This document shows positions 1-8,403 of a DNA stretch of 64,000 bases, one piece after another. Numbering within the stretch: position 1 is the first letter of the stretch; every line of letters starts with the position of its first letter. Origin of the DNA: CAVTLG01 sp963802635 (GTDB taxonomy: Bacteria; Chloroflexota; Ktedonobacteria; Ktedonobacterales; Ktedonobacteraceae); contig CAWDJJ010000001.1 in assembly GCA_963802635.1 (NCBI GenBank), positions 1,364,001 to 1,428,000 on the forward strand, given 5' to 3'. The translations under genes and the position numbers were made by a program. Below the pieces are notes generated by a model. The model was not told the origin of the DNA. It saw only the letters and a list, made by a program, of their open reading frames with translations, and ran no database searches.

Positions 1-531
1 CAACGACTGGCGGCAGAGAGTGGACGACGTGTTGCCTTCATCGCTACGGCTACTGCCAATGACGATGATATGCGTGAGCGTATTTTGCGTCATCGTACCG
101 TGCGTCCTGCCAACTGGTATACGCTTGAGGAGCCACTGCAGTTAGCCACGGCCATCGAGCAAGCTGCGTCGGTAGCTGATGTGCTGGTGTTGGACTGCGT
201 AACACTCTGGTTGTCGAACTGGTTGCTCGCGCAAGACGATGTGGAACAGATAGGTGAGCCAGCGATACATGCGCGTTACAATGATGGAGCTGCAGCCGAG
301 ATCGAGAAGTTGCTAGGCGCATTTGCAGCTTTAGATGCTACGAAGACCCTGGTTGTCGTGTCGAACGAGGTTGGTCTTGGTATTGTGCCCGCTTATGCAC
401 TGGGACGAGTGTATCGCGATATATTGGGGCGTATAAATCAGCATCTTGCTGCTGCTGCTACGCGTGTCTACCTGATGATTGCGGGACTGGGCGTTGATCT
501 CAAGCGTTTACATGAGGAAGCCAGCTTGTGA
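1..531 (+). CDS. cobU: Adenosylcobinamide kinase/guanylyltransferase CobU, 5'-truncated by window edge
   Basis: This is the C-terminal 176 residues of a CobU-type bifunctional enzyme, which phosphorylates adenosylcobinamide and then transfers GMP to it in the cytoplasmic assembly of the cobalamin nucleotide loop. The frame is open from base 1, so the start lies outside the window. Visible family signatures are the hydrophobic strand with Asp and Thr in VLVLDCVTLWLSNWL, the NEVGLGIVP segment, and the following GRVYRDILGRINQHLA helix. The N-terminal P-loop would lie upstream of the window. A cobalamin riboswitch and a corrinoid-binding lipoprotein gene follow on the same strand, and cobO lies about 3 kb on, so this is part of a corrinoid salvage region. 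Confidence 0.93.
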   Translation, partial: QRLAAESGRRVAFIATATANDDDMRERILRHRTVRPANWYTLEEPLQLATAIEQAASVADVLVLDCVTLWLSNWLLAQDDVEQIGEPAIHARYNDGAAAEIEKLLGAFAALDATKTLVVVSNEVGLGIVPAYALGRVYRDILGRINQHLAAAATRVYLMIAGLGVDLKRLHEEASL

Positions 532-551
532 AGCAGTGGTACTGGACGCGT

Positions 552-598
552 TTTTGATTGACTATAGCTGATCTTTTTTGATTGACTATGGCTGATCT
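552..598. repeat. Two direct copies of a 23-24 bp repeat
   Basis: A unit beginning TTTTGATTGACTATAGCTG is present twice with a 24-base period and one A/G difference. It lies in the gap between the cobU stop and the cobalamin riboswitch. No function is apparent; it could be a regulator site or a slippage product. Confidence 0.7.
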
Positions 599-640
599 TT
601 GTGCGTATATTACAGCTTGAAACAACTTTTTTTTGTCATC

Positions 641-790
641 AGGTGGTCGAGAAATCATGTGTCTCGACAGAATAGGGAAGTCGGTGGAAGTCCGACGCAG
701 TCGCGCTACTGTAACTGGGATGCACATCATGTATTCAAATATATAATGTGCATAGAAACCAGAAGCCAGGAGACCTGCCTGATGAACTTT
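641..790 (+). promoter_or_regulatory. Cobalamin (B12) riboswitch
   Basis: The segment carries the conserved core of the cobalamin riboswitch: GGGAA, then a GGTGGAAGTCCGACGC arm, the GTCGCGCTACTGTAA stretch, a variable hairpin rich in AT around 722-752, and the B12 box AGCCAGGAGACCTGCC at 763-778. It lies about 130 bases upstream of the ATG of a corrinoid-binding lipoprotein gene, so it probably shuts off that uptake gene when adenosylcobalamin is abundant. An open reading frame runs through it, but the strong ribosome site just before 917 argues that it is not translated. Confidence 0.93.
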
Positions 791-916
791 GCTCAGCATC
801 CTTCGCGTAAGAGGAGCGAGCTACCTGAGGCATCACTTTTTCTCACTCGTTTTGTCTTGGTTGGTCTCCATTTCGCGCGAGGTGGCTGTGGGCATTCTAG
901 CGGAGGATACAATCAG

Positions 917-1897
917 ATGCGCACAAATGTCATCTCTTCCCTTTGTTCATTGATCTGGCTGCTCGGCAGTCTCTGTCTACTGGCCGCGTGTGGTCAGACG
1001 GCTAGCACAAGTCCGACACCAACTGCCACCGTTGGGCTTGATGTTTATGGTACCCCTATCAGCATTCCAGCGAAAGCACCGCAACGTATTGTGTCGCTTG
1101 TACCGAGTATGAGCGAGATTCTGGCTGCGCTCAATCTCACTCATCGGGTAGTGGGCGTCGACTATGAGACAAATTATCCGGCTGCTCTGGCAAAAGTTCA
1201 GAAGATATCGGATATTAACGGCATGTATAACGTTGAGTCTATTGTGGCATTACGCCCGGATTTAGTTTTAAGTAGCGGTGGATTGAGTAAAACATATGAT
1301 GCGCAGTTGACGCGATCAGGTCTACACGTCGTAGATTTGCCACCAGTTGATTTCCAGCAGTCGTTGCAACAGATTATTACTGTTGGCCGTTTGACATATA
1401 CAACAAGTACAGCCACTGCGCTCGTTAACCAGCTAAATCAGCAGATGCAGCAGATCGAAAATAGCGTCAAGGGTACCACTGCGCCCAAAGTCTTGCTGGA
1501 GGTAGATGATAGTACACCTGGCAAACCGTATGTCTTTGGTGGAGGTTCTTTTGGCGACCAGATGTTGCAGGAGAGTAATGCCGTGAATATTTTTCACGCG
1601 GACAGCGCAGGTAGTGGCTATCCACAGGTGACAGATGAGTCGGTGATTGCTGACAATCCGCAATTTATTATTTTAACCGAGGACCTGCAATATGGTGGCA
1701 ATCCACAAGACGTCTATAAGCGTACGAACTGGGAAGGCATTGCAGCGGTCAAAGCGCACCAGATCTATCATATCAATGCAGACATAATGCAGCGACCAGG
1801 ACCGCGTCTGGTCGAAGGTTTGCGTTGCCTGGCGCAGGTGATCCACCCGGGTAAGTTTTCTGGAGCCTTACCCGGCTACTGCACTGCAAGTGTCTAA
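917..1897 (+). CDS. btuF: Cobalamin ABC transporter substrate-binding lipoprotein (BtuF-like)
   Basis: A 326-residue extracytoplasmic binding protein of the BtuF/FecB (TroA-like, class III) family that would capture corrinoid at the outer face of the membrane for an ABC importer. The N-terminus has a lipoprotein signal (hydrophobic run ending LLAACGQ, lipid on the Cys near residue 24), then a Thr/Ser/Pro-rich linker. The mature domain begins with a VYGTPISIP strand and contains the family segments APQRIVSLVPSMSEILAAL and GVDYETNYP. I chose ATG 917 because GGAGG lies ten bases upstream; the frame is open further upstream but that part is the riboswitch. No permease or ATPase gene is adjacent, so these are presumably encoded elsewhere. 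Corrinoid specificity is inferred from the riboswitch. Confidence 0.88.
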   Translation: MRTNVISSLCSLIWLLGSLCLLAACGQTASTSPTPTATVGLDVYGTPISIPAKAPQRIVSLVPSMSEILAALNLTHRVVGVDYETNYPAALAKVQKISDINGMYNVESIVALRPDLVLSSGGLSKTYDAQLTRSGLHVVDLPPVDFQQSLQQIITVGRLTYTTSTATALVNQLNQQMQQIENSVKGTTAPKVLLEVDDSTPGKPYVFGGGSFGDQMLQESNAVNIFHADSAGSGYPQVTDESVIADNPQFIILTEDLQYGGNPQDVYKRTNWEGIAAVKAHQIYHINADIMQRPGPRLVEGLRCLAQVIHPGKFSGALPGYCTASV

Positions 1898-1903
1898 TAT
1901 CCA

Positions 1904-1950
1904 ACCCATAGGCATTCAGATGAGAATGGTGTCGTAGCACCGTTCTCATC
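1904..1950. terminator. Hairpin between convergent genes, fused to a dispersed-repeat end
   Basis: GATGAGAA at 1919-1926 pairs with TTCTCATC at 1943-1950, extended by GGTG/CACC, giving a strong stem between the btuF and ndh stop codons. The first bases (ACCCATAGGCATTCAGA) match the outer end of the dispersed three-way-junction repeats found elsewhere in the window. The terminator therefore appears to be a shortened or hybrid copy of that repeat. It could act in both directions; there is no clear U-run. Confidence 0.6.
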
Positions 1951-3286
1951 TTGCTGATGTGCTTATTGGTTTCCTTTGCTCCGCTACTGCAGGATTAGCT
2001 TCAGTGATCAGGCGAGCTCCGCGCTGGTAGGTAAAGTAGGCCCAGGCCCACTGAAACATAACCAGCATGCGATTACGGAAACCAATCAGGAAGAAGATAT
2101 GCACAGCTAGCCAGAGTAGCCAGGCCGCAAAACCAGAAACGCGCAACCAACCCAGATCAGCAATGCCGGATGAGCGTCCAATCGTTGCCAGGTTTCCTTT
2201 GTTGACGTAATGGAAGGGTGTGGGAGCCTCTGTACTGCTTACACGCCGGACAATAACAGTAGCTACGTAGTCACCTTCTTGCATTGCGACTGGCGCAATG
2301 CCCGGTAATGGCTTCCCATTCTGTTGTAGGCTCGCTGTATCGCCGATGACAAACACATTGGCATGGTCTGGTAACGAAAGATCAGGTTCGACTTTGACGC
2401 GACCTGCCCGGTCTGTTTCGGCCTGTAGCCACGTACCGGCAGATGAAGCCGCAACACCAGCCGTCCAGATGACATTTTTCGTGTGCAAACGCTTACCAGC
2501 GATAATTGCCCCTTCTTCATCAATCAGTTCGACTGTTGAATGCGTGCGTACTTCTACACCCAAATGATGCAACGATTGCAACGCTTTTTGCGCTAAGCGC
2601 TCGTGGAAGGCTGGTAATATGCGCGGCATAGCCTCAACCAGGATGATACGTGCCGAACGTGGATCGATGTGTTTGAAGTCTTGCGCCAGCGCAACATGGG
2701 CTAATTCAGCGATTGCGCCTGCCATCTCCACTCCGGTTGGACCAGCGCCCACTAGCACAAAAGTCAGCAGAGCTTTGATGCGCTCAGGATCGGTCTCTCT
2801 TTCAGCTCGCTCAAAAGCGATGAGAATCTTGCGGCGGATGGAGGTTGCATCAACAATCGACTTGAGGCCCGGCGCATAAGGTTCCCATTCATCATGCCCA
2901 AAGTAGCTATGCCTAGCGCCAGTTGCCACTATCAGGTAATCGAAGGGAGTGGTCCCATCCTGTACGATGACGTGCTGCTTTGCGAGATCAACGCCAGTTA
3001 CCTCTGCCATCGCGACAGTCGTGTTGTGTTGCTTACGTAACACGTGACGGATCGGTGCCGAGATATCAGCCGGGGACAGACCCGCTGTAGCTACTTGATA
3101 GAGCAGTGGCTGAAACAGATGGTGATTCCGGCGGTCGATCACAGTTAGATCAACCGGAGCATTGCGTAGGGCGCGTGCTGCTCGCAATCCACCAAATCCG
3201 GCTCCAATAATGACAACGCGTGGTTTTGTATCCGAGGTAGCTTCGTCTGTCTTGCTCTGCTCGTTGCTTGAGTGTGCTGTATGCAT
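1946..3286 (-). CDS. ndh: Type II NADH dehydrogenase (NDH-2)
   Basis: A 446-residue single-subunit FAD enzyme that passes electrons from NADH to membrane quinone without pumping protons. After a polar N-terminus the FAD Rossmann motif VVIIGAGFGGLRAARAL appears, then the NDH-2 segment HHLFQPLLYQVATAGL, a second dinucleotide motif for NADH (FVLVGAGPTGVEMAG), and the C-terminal FAD motif NVFVIGDTA. The end is hydrophobic and aromatic (about WLLWLAVHIFFLIGFRN), the usual amphipathic membrane anchor. ATG 3286 is preceded by AGGAG at good spacing; an upstream in-frame codon lacks such a site. It is transcribed convergently with the btuF-like gene. Confidence 0.93.
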   Translation of the reverse strand: MHTAHSSNEQSKTDEATSDTKPRVVIIGAGFGGLRAARALRNAPVDLTVIDRRNHHLFQPLLYQVATAGLSPADISAPIRHVLRKQHNTTVAMAEVTGVDLAKQHVIVQDGTTPFDYLIVATGARHSYFGHDEWEPYAPGLKSIVDATSIRRKILIAFERAERETDPERIKALLTFVLVGAGPTGVEMAGAIAELAHVALAQDFKHIDPRSARIILVEAMPRILPAFHERLAQKALQSLHHLGVEVRTHSTVELIDEEGAIIAGKRLHTKNVIWTAGVAASSAGTWLQAETDRAGRVKVEPDLSLPDHANVFVIGDTASLQQNGKPLPGIAPVAMQEGDYVATVIVRRVSSTEAPTPFHYVNKGNLATIGRSSGIADLGWLRVSGFAAWLLWLAVHIFFLIGFRNRMLVMFQWAWAYFTYQRGARLITEANPAVAEQRKPISTSAR

Positions 3287-3643
3287 GATCGTCTCCTCTT
3301 GAATGCCGCTGTGCTTGTCTCTGCGGAGAGATGTTTGCACTGTTCAGCAGTGAACTATCTTGAAAATCTGTGAGCGCATTGAGCGTATAAGGTGAATTTT
3401 TCTCCACTAGATGTTGTTAGTGTGCATTCTATCTCTAATATACTACGCACAGTTTGTCCCCATTGGCAATAGCCACCCTCAGCGCTGAAAATGATAATCA
3501 ACGATAGATGCGTTTAAAAAATTTAAGTGTATAGTGGTATTAGTGTGAATTAACCGCCCAAAGAGATAGAATGCTAGAAGCATGAGATGATAAAATAAGG
3601 CCGTGTGAGTGAAGCCCAGATCACATATTCTTGGAGGTTTTCT
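3287..3643. promoter_or_regulatory. Divergent intergenic region between ndh and cobO
   Basis: About 357 bases separate the divergent starts of ndh and cobO. The region is AT-rich around 3500-3600 and must hold promoters for both genes. I could not assign -35/-10 boxes or an operator with confidence and see no gene or RNA in it. Confidence 0.5.
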
Positions 3644-4282
3644 ATGCAAGAGTCAGCGTCCAACGAAATTCCTGCGTCCGACGACGAGATTGAGGAACTG
3701 AGCGAAGAGGGTCGCGCGCGTATACGACAGGAGCATGCTGAGGTGCGCGCACAGCGCAAGCCAGGACGTACCGGGCTGGTGATTGTCAACACCGGTAACG
3801 GCAAGGGCAAGACCACCGCCGCACTCGGTGTCTTGCTGCGTGCCTCGGGACAGCATTTGCGCGTGGTGATGCTGCAATTTCTCAAGGCACAGACCGGCAA
3901 CTGGGGCGAGATCCGCGCGGCGCAGCGTCTTGGCGTTGAGATTATTCCCCTCGGCGATGGTTTTACCTGGACTAGCAATGATCTCTCTCATGATCGTGCA
4001 CTTGCGCAAGCCTGCTGGCAGCAATGTCGAGAAAAGATCGAGAGCGATCAGTATGATGTCGTGATTATGGATGAGATCACCTATGGGTTCAAATACGGCT
4101 GGCTCGATATCGCTGAGGTGCTTACCACGCTACGCCAGCGTAATCCGCGCATGCATATCATCCTGACCGGGCGCGATGCTCCTGAGGCGCTCATTGAGTA
4201 CGCCGATCTGGTGACAGAGATGCGCGAGATCAAGCATCCGTATAAGCAGGGCATTCTGGCGCAAAAGGGCATCGAGTTTTGA
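3644..4282 (+). CDS. cobO: Cob(I)alamin adenosyltransferase, CobO/BtuR family
   Basis: A 212-residue ATP:corrinoid adenosyltransferase of the CobA/CobO/BtuR type, which makes adenosylcobalamin from reduced corrinoid. The charged N-terminal stretch (about residues 1-40) is followed by the P-loop NTGNGKGKTTAALG near residue 46 and by VVMLQFLKAQTGNWGE and VVIMDEITYGFKYGWL, the Walker B-like motif of the family. The C-terminal EMREIKHPYKQGILAQKGIEF is the typical family end. ATG 3644 follows TTGGAGG at six bases; a GTG at 3605 in the same frame has no ribosome site. The ThiO-like gene follows after 60 bases on the same strand. Cofactor production fits the corrinoid genes at the window start. Confidence 0.95.
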   Translation: MQESASNEIPASDDEIEELSEEGRARIRQEHAEVRAQRKPGRTGLVIVNTGNGKGKTTAALGVLLRASGQHLRVVMLQFLKAQTGNWGEIRAAQRLGVEIIPLGDGFTWTSNDLSHDRALAQACWQQCREKIESDQYDVVIMDEITYGFKYGWLDIAEVLTTLRQRNPRMHIILTGRDAPEALIEYADLVTEMREIKHPYKQGILAQKGIEF

Positions 4283-4342
4283 GTGTCTCCTTACGTTGCT
4301 ACTTCTTTTGCTGCTGAAATAGATTTATTAGAGGAAGGCAAG

Positions 4343-5467
4343 ATGAGCATAAAACAATCAACAGACGTCGCTATTATCGGTGCAGGCGTCAGTGGCTGCT
4401 CTATCGCGTACCATTTGAGCAAAGCCGGTGTTGAGGTCTGCGTTTTCGAGCGAGCAGAGATCGCCTCCGAGGCTTCCAGCGCTGCCGCTGGTCTGCTAGC
4501 TTCCGACAGCGTACCTATTGAACCGAAAGCCGGTGCCGATCTCTTTTTCGCTAGCTGGTCGATCTCTGCCGAAGTTCTAGCTGAGATTGAAGCGGTGAGC
4601 GGTGAGCAGGTCGAATATAGGCGTACGGGTGCCTTGCATATCATTACAAACGAGGATGAACAACAGCGACTCCGCAAGTACGCCGAGTTCTGGCTGGCCC
4701 ATGGGCAGGATGTGACGTGGATAGCGGGCGAAGAGCTACGCGCGTACGAACCTTCGTTAAATCCGACGCTAGATACTGCACTCTACATTCCCCATGGCGC
4801 GAGCATGAGGCCGCGTCTGGTAACGAGAGCCTATGCCGAAGCTGCCCGTAAGCTCGGTGCACAAATCTATGAGCAGTGCGAGATAACAGGTTTCCAGCAG
4901 CATGCTGGCAAAGTCACCGGTATACAGACCGCACAAGGAGAAGTCATCGCCTGTAAACGTATCGTGATCGCCACTGGTGCCTGGTCAGCGCATGTTGGGC
5001 AGTGGCTAGGATTGACCATGCCAGTTGTGCCTGCGCGTGGTCAGATCCTTTCGCTTAAGCAGCCAGCTACGCCGTTAAAGCATACAGTCTTCGGCAATGG
5101 TCTCTACCTGATACCCAAAGTTGACGATACAATCTATGTTGGCGCGACGGTTGAGCATGTAGGCTTTGATAAGAGCAATACTGCTGGTGGTCTCGCCTGG
5201 CTGCTTTCCAACGCTATTCAGTTAATACCTGGACTTGAGCATGCTGCGCTGGCTAATATTTGGACGGGTCTGCGTCCGTGGTCGCAGGACACCTATCCCA
5301 TTCTCGGCAAAGCGCCCGGCTGGGAAAACGTAATTCTGGCAACTGGACATGGTGGTGGCGGCTTTGAACTGAGTGCAATTACCGGTAGAACAATTACAGA
5401 GTTACTGACGAGCGGGCAAACACCAGCCGTGATCCAGCCATTCGGTCTGGAGCGCTTCATATCGTGA
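4343..5467 (+). CDS. thiO: FAD-dependent glycine/D-amino-acid oxidase, ThiO-like
   Basis: A 374-residue DAO-family flavoprotein. It begins with the FAD-binding motif VAIIGAGVSGCSIAYHLSKAG followed by VCVFERAEIASEASSAAAG, which is the ThiO-type second loop. A GARGQILSL-like segment (PARGQILSLKQP) precedes the substrate domain, and the C-terminus has the GLRPWSQDTYPILGKAP and ATGHGGGGFELS motifs characteristic of glycine oxidases. In thiamine synthesis ThiO makes dehydroglycine for the thiazole ring. No other thi genes are nearby, so the pathway assignment is inference and a general D-amino-acid or sarcosine oxidase remains possible. ATG 4343 has GAGGAAGG upstream. Confidence 0.85.
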   Translation: MSIKQSTDVAIIGAGVSGCSIAYHLSKAGVEVCVFERAEIASEASSAAAGLLASDSVPIEPKAGADLFFASWSISAEVLAEIEAVSGEQVEYRRTGALHIITNEDEQQRLRKYAEFWLAHGQDVTWIAGEELRAYEPSLNPTLDTALYIPHGASMRPRLVTRAYAEAARKLGAQIYEQCEITGFQQHAGKVTGIQTAQGEVIACKRIVIATGAWSAHVGQWLGLTMPVVPARGQILSLKQPATPLKHTVFGNGLYLIPKVDDTIYVGATVEHVGFDKSNTAGGLAWLLSNAIQLIPGLEHAALANIWTGLRPWSQDTYPILGKAPGWENVILATGHGGGGFELSAITGRTITELLTSGQTPAVIQPFGLERFIS

Positions 5468-5657
5468 TCCGCTCATCTGTATGCAAGTAAATATCGACTT
5501 TTTGTCAGAGCAGATGGTGTATTCAATATCGGATAGCCATCTTTTCGCCAGACGATCAAGAAGATTAGGAACAGTTTGCCTTATTAATGAGCAGAAAGAT
5601 CTATCTCCTGCCAGAGGAACAGACACTATAGGTGGGCCTCATTCGTGTACATTGGTG

Positions 5658-5680
5658 ATATTGCCTTGCATTCAGATGAA
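5658..5680 (+). repeat. Solo left end of the dispersed palindromic repeat
   Basis: ATATTGCCTTGCATTCAGAT matches the left end of the complete repeats at 40160, 44314 and 63783, but the rest of the element is missing. It runs directly into the AAAGGA ribosome site of the esterase gene, so the repeat fragment forms part of that gene's leader. Confidence 0.7.
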
Positions 5681-5692
5681 AGGATGTTTCCT

Positions 5693-6673
5693 ATGGTGAG
5701 TAACACAACTGATCGCCGCGCTACTTTCATTGAGCCACATACCCTGGCGTTCCTCAAGGGGCTTGAGGCACAGGGTGGCCCTCCTCTCTATACCTTAACA
5801 CCTGCCGATGCGCGTAAGGTGCTCTTAGCTATGCAGGCAAGTGTGAGCGTCACGAAACTTCCGGCTGAAATTGAGGATCGCACCATTCCAGGAGGTCCAA
5901 CCGGCGAGATTTCGCTGAGGATTGTACGTCCGCAAGGGACAACCGGGGTATTACCGGGTATTGTGTATTGTCATGGCGGTGGCTGGATACTTGGGGATAA
6001 AGAAACCCATGATCGCCTGGTGCGTGAAATTGCCAATGGTGTACAGGCGACCGTGGTGTTTGTGAACTATACTCCTTCCCCGGAGGCCCACTATCCTGTG
6101 GCGGTGGAGCAAGCATATGCAGCATTGGTCTGGGCGGCTGAGCAAGAAACCGCTGTCGGCATTGATCCCTCACGCCTGGCGCTGTTTGGCGATAGTGTCG
6201 GGGGGAATATGGTTGCGGCGCTCACTTTGTTGACTAAAGAGCGTAAGGGACCTAAGCTAACGTTCCAGGTGCTCTTCTACCCGGTCACAGACGCGGGGAT
6301 GGATACTGCTTCCTACCAGCAGTATGGTGATGGCTCCTTCTGGCTCTCCGCTGCGGCCATGAAGTGGTTCTGGGATAGTTATGCACCAGAGGTAGCGCAA
6401 CGCAAAGATTACAAGGTTTCACCCTTACAAGCGGGGCTTGCGCAGTTACAGGGACTACCACCAGCTTTGATTATCGTGGACGAGAACGATGTGTTACGTG
6501 ATGAAGGGGAAGCGTATGCCCACAAATTACAGCAAGCAGGTGTCAGGGTGACTGCTGCCCGTTATCTGGGCACTATTCATGACTTCGCTCTACTTAATCC
6601 CATTACGGAGACGCCCGCTCCTCGTGCTGCCATTGCTCAGGCTATTGACACACTGCGCAAAGCGTTCGCATAA
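5693..6673 (+). CDS. Alpha/beta hydrolase, hormone-sensitive-lipase-type esterase
   Basis: A 326-residue cytoplasmic carboxylesterase of the HSL/family IV group. The oxyanion-hole motif HGGGW is followed by ILGDKETHDRL, the nucleophile elbow is GDSVGGNM, the acid lies in IVDENDVLRDEGEAY, and the histidine in GTIHDF. All three catalytic elements and the full length are present, so it should be an active hydrolase of short acyl esters; the natural substrate cannot be told. ATG 5693 is favoured because AAGGA lies eight bases upstream; the in-frame ATG at 5684 is also possible. The gene stands alone between the thiO-like gene and a small zinc-finger gene. Confidence 0.9.
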   Translation: MVSNTTDRRATFIEPHTLAFLKGLEAQGGPPLYTLTPADARKVLLAMQASVSVTKLPAEIEDRTIPGGPTGEISLRIVRPQGTTGVLPGIVYCHGGGWILGDKETHDRLVREIANGVQATVVFVNYTPSPEAHYPVAVEQAYAALVWAAEQETAVGIDPSRLALFGDSVGGNMVAALTLLTKERKGPKLTFQVLFYPVTDAGMDTASYQQYGDGSFWLSAAAMKWFWDSYAPEVAQRKDYKVSPLQAGLAQLQGLPPALIIVDENDVLRDEGEAYAHKLQQAGVRVTAARYLGTIHDFALLNPITETPAPRAAIAQAIDTLRKAFA

Positions 6674-6796
6674 GTACATCCTGGGAAGAGAAAAAGGAGC
6701 ATAGTGTATATGACCATGTTTTTGCTGTTATTAGATGCGATTTAAATTTTTGGAGCATTTTGTGGCAAAAAATGAAGAAAGATGAAAGGAAGAAAG

Positions 6797-7063
6797 ATGG
6801 CAAAATCATGTACACATCTCAACCAGATACAAGAAGTCACGCCGAGCGTGCGTGGCTGCGAGGATTGTCTGAAGATAGGCGACACGTGGGTACACTTGCG
6901 CCTGTGTCTCACTTGTGGACATGTGGGCTGTTGTGACTCATCGAAGAACAAACACGCTACCAAACATTTTCATGCGACCAACCATCCGATTATTCAGTCC
7001 TTCCAGCCCGATGAAGATTGGATCTGGTGTTATGTCGATGAGGTGATGCTCTCTCCGGCTTGA
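6797..7063 (+). CDS. Small UBP-type zinc-finger protein
   Basis: An 88-residue protein made of little more than a ubiquitin-hydrolase-type (UBP/BUZ) zinc finger. Conserved ligands are visible as CTHL near the N-terminus, CEDCLKIGDTWVHLRLCLTCGHVGCCDSS, and the histidines in HATKHFHATNHPI, followed by the family tail WIWCYVDEVM. Stand-alone bacterial versions are common in Chloroflexota and actinobacteria; their role is not established, and bacteria lack ubiquitin. ATG 6797 has AAGGAAG upstream. An in-frame ATG at 6782 is weaker. Confidence 0.9.
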   Translation: MAKSCTHLNQIQEVTPSVRGCEDCLKIGDTWVHLRLCLTCGHVGCCDSSKNKHATKHFHATNHPIIQSFQPDEDWIWCYVDEVMLSPA

Positions 7064-7180
7064 TCACAGCTTGACGTCATAGATATTGCGACCTGATTGA
7101 AGAAACTCCTTTGCAATGGAGAGAGATGCCCTCTATGGTAAGCGCCCATAAAACAAAGTAATAAACAGACGGAGAAAGAT

Positions 7181-8112
7181 ATGGGGAACACAAACAAGAT
7201 ATACCAAAGGGAAGCAACGGAGATCTGGCCCGCTCTGCCATTTGAGGCGTGGAGGGGTACCTGCGAGACACTCCATATGTGGACGCAGATTATTGGCAAG
7301 GTCAGAATGGAGATGAGTCCATTTGTAAATCATTGGTGGCATGTCCCATTGTATATTACCCCTCGTGGGCTGACGACGTCTGCCATTCCTTCTCAACGTG
7401 GCACCTTTGCCGTCAATTTTGACTTCATCGATCACAACCTCTTTGTGCTGACAAACGATGGGACTAGCAGAGCACTGCCACTGATCCCTCGCTCGGTCGC
7501 GGCTTTTTATCGGGAATTCATGGCCTGTTTGCATGCTCTGGGGATTGAAATCACTATCAACACATTGCCGTGCGAAGTGCGCAATCCCATGCGGTTTGAT
7601 GAGGATAAGGTACATGCCTCCTACAATCCTGTCTACGCTCAACGCTTCTGGCGCATTCTGGTGCAGGCTGATAACGTTTTGAAGCGCTATCGCTCGCGCT
7701 TTCTCGGCAAGAGCAGTCCCATCCATTTTTTCTGGGGCAGCTTTGATCTGGCGCAGTCGCGTTTCTCCGGTCGGAGCGCGCCCGAAAAAGTAGGTGCAGA
7801 TCGTGTCACACGGCTAGCTTATTCGCATGAAGTGATCAGTTGCGGGTTCTGGCCTGGCGATGAGCGTTTCCCGGCACCGGCTTTCTATTCCTATACCTAT
7901 CCAGAGCCGCCTGGACTCAAACAGCCTCGCCTCTCCCGGCTACGGCGTTTTATAGCCAGGAACTGGGAGAATACTTACTGCGCTATGATGATGTGCGCTT
8001 AGCTTCTTCACCTGAGCAGGCGCTGCAAGAGTTTTTCCAGAGTACTTACGAAGCTGGAGCCACACTGGCTCATTGGGATCGCGAGGCGTTAGAGAGGAGT
8101 AAAAAACAGTAG
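7181..8112 (+). pseudogene. DUF5996 family protein, interrupted by one frameshift
   Basis: The first frame (7181 to about 7935) gives a DUF5996-type protein: WPALPFEAWRGTCETLHMW, FVNHWWHVPLYITPRGL, FDFIDHNLFV, SHEVISCGFWPGD and FYSYTYPEPPGL. After KQPRLS the frame changes: reading one base earlier from about 7937 restores the expected tail (ATAFYSQELGEYLLRYDDVR, then SSPEQALQEFFQSTYEAGA) to a stop at 8110-8112. One base seems to be missing near 7937. Without correction the protein would end in an unrelated tail at 8002. The family's function is not known. ATG 7181 has GGAGAAAGAT upstream. The lesion may be a sequence error, since the distal half is well preserved. Confidence 0.85.
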
Positions 8113-8216
8113 ATCAAGCAGGTGCGCGATGCTCTGTCAACGCAGGCCGATGTTTCGCGACTGCGCGATAGAACTGATGACCTGGAGCATACTCTGTCCT
8201 TTTCTCTCAAGTTTTC

Positions 8217-8251
8217 CACAAAGTGACAGTAAAAGACACTGTCACTTTGTG
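8217..8251. terminator. Perfect 14-bp hairpin between convergent genes
   Basis: CACAAAGTGACAGT (8217-8230) and its exact complement (8238-8251) flank a seven-base loop, between the DUF5996 gene and the convergent accA. TCACTTTTC follows, so it could terminate the plus-strand transcript. The same AGTGACA/TGTCACT words recur at 8250-8260 and 8287-8312, which is more than a terminator needs. The remainder of 8113-8403 holds no gene that I can support. Confidence 0.6.
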
Positions 8252-8403
8252 TCACTTTTCCCAATTGGCCTGTAGAGCGCGTTTAGACACCCAAAGTGAC
8301 AAGAGTGACACAGGAGGGGAGAAGAGATTGTTGCTATGCGGGAGTCAACTCCAATGGAATGTTCCTCTGCATAGCTGCAGGACTTGCTCCCGCTGACATC
8401 CGG

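Noticed and set aside
599..916. N-terminal extension of the BtuF-like frame
   Set aside because: It is open but covers the cobalamin riboswitch, lacks a ribosome site, and would bury the lipoprotein signal about 100 residues inside the protein.
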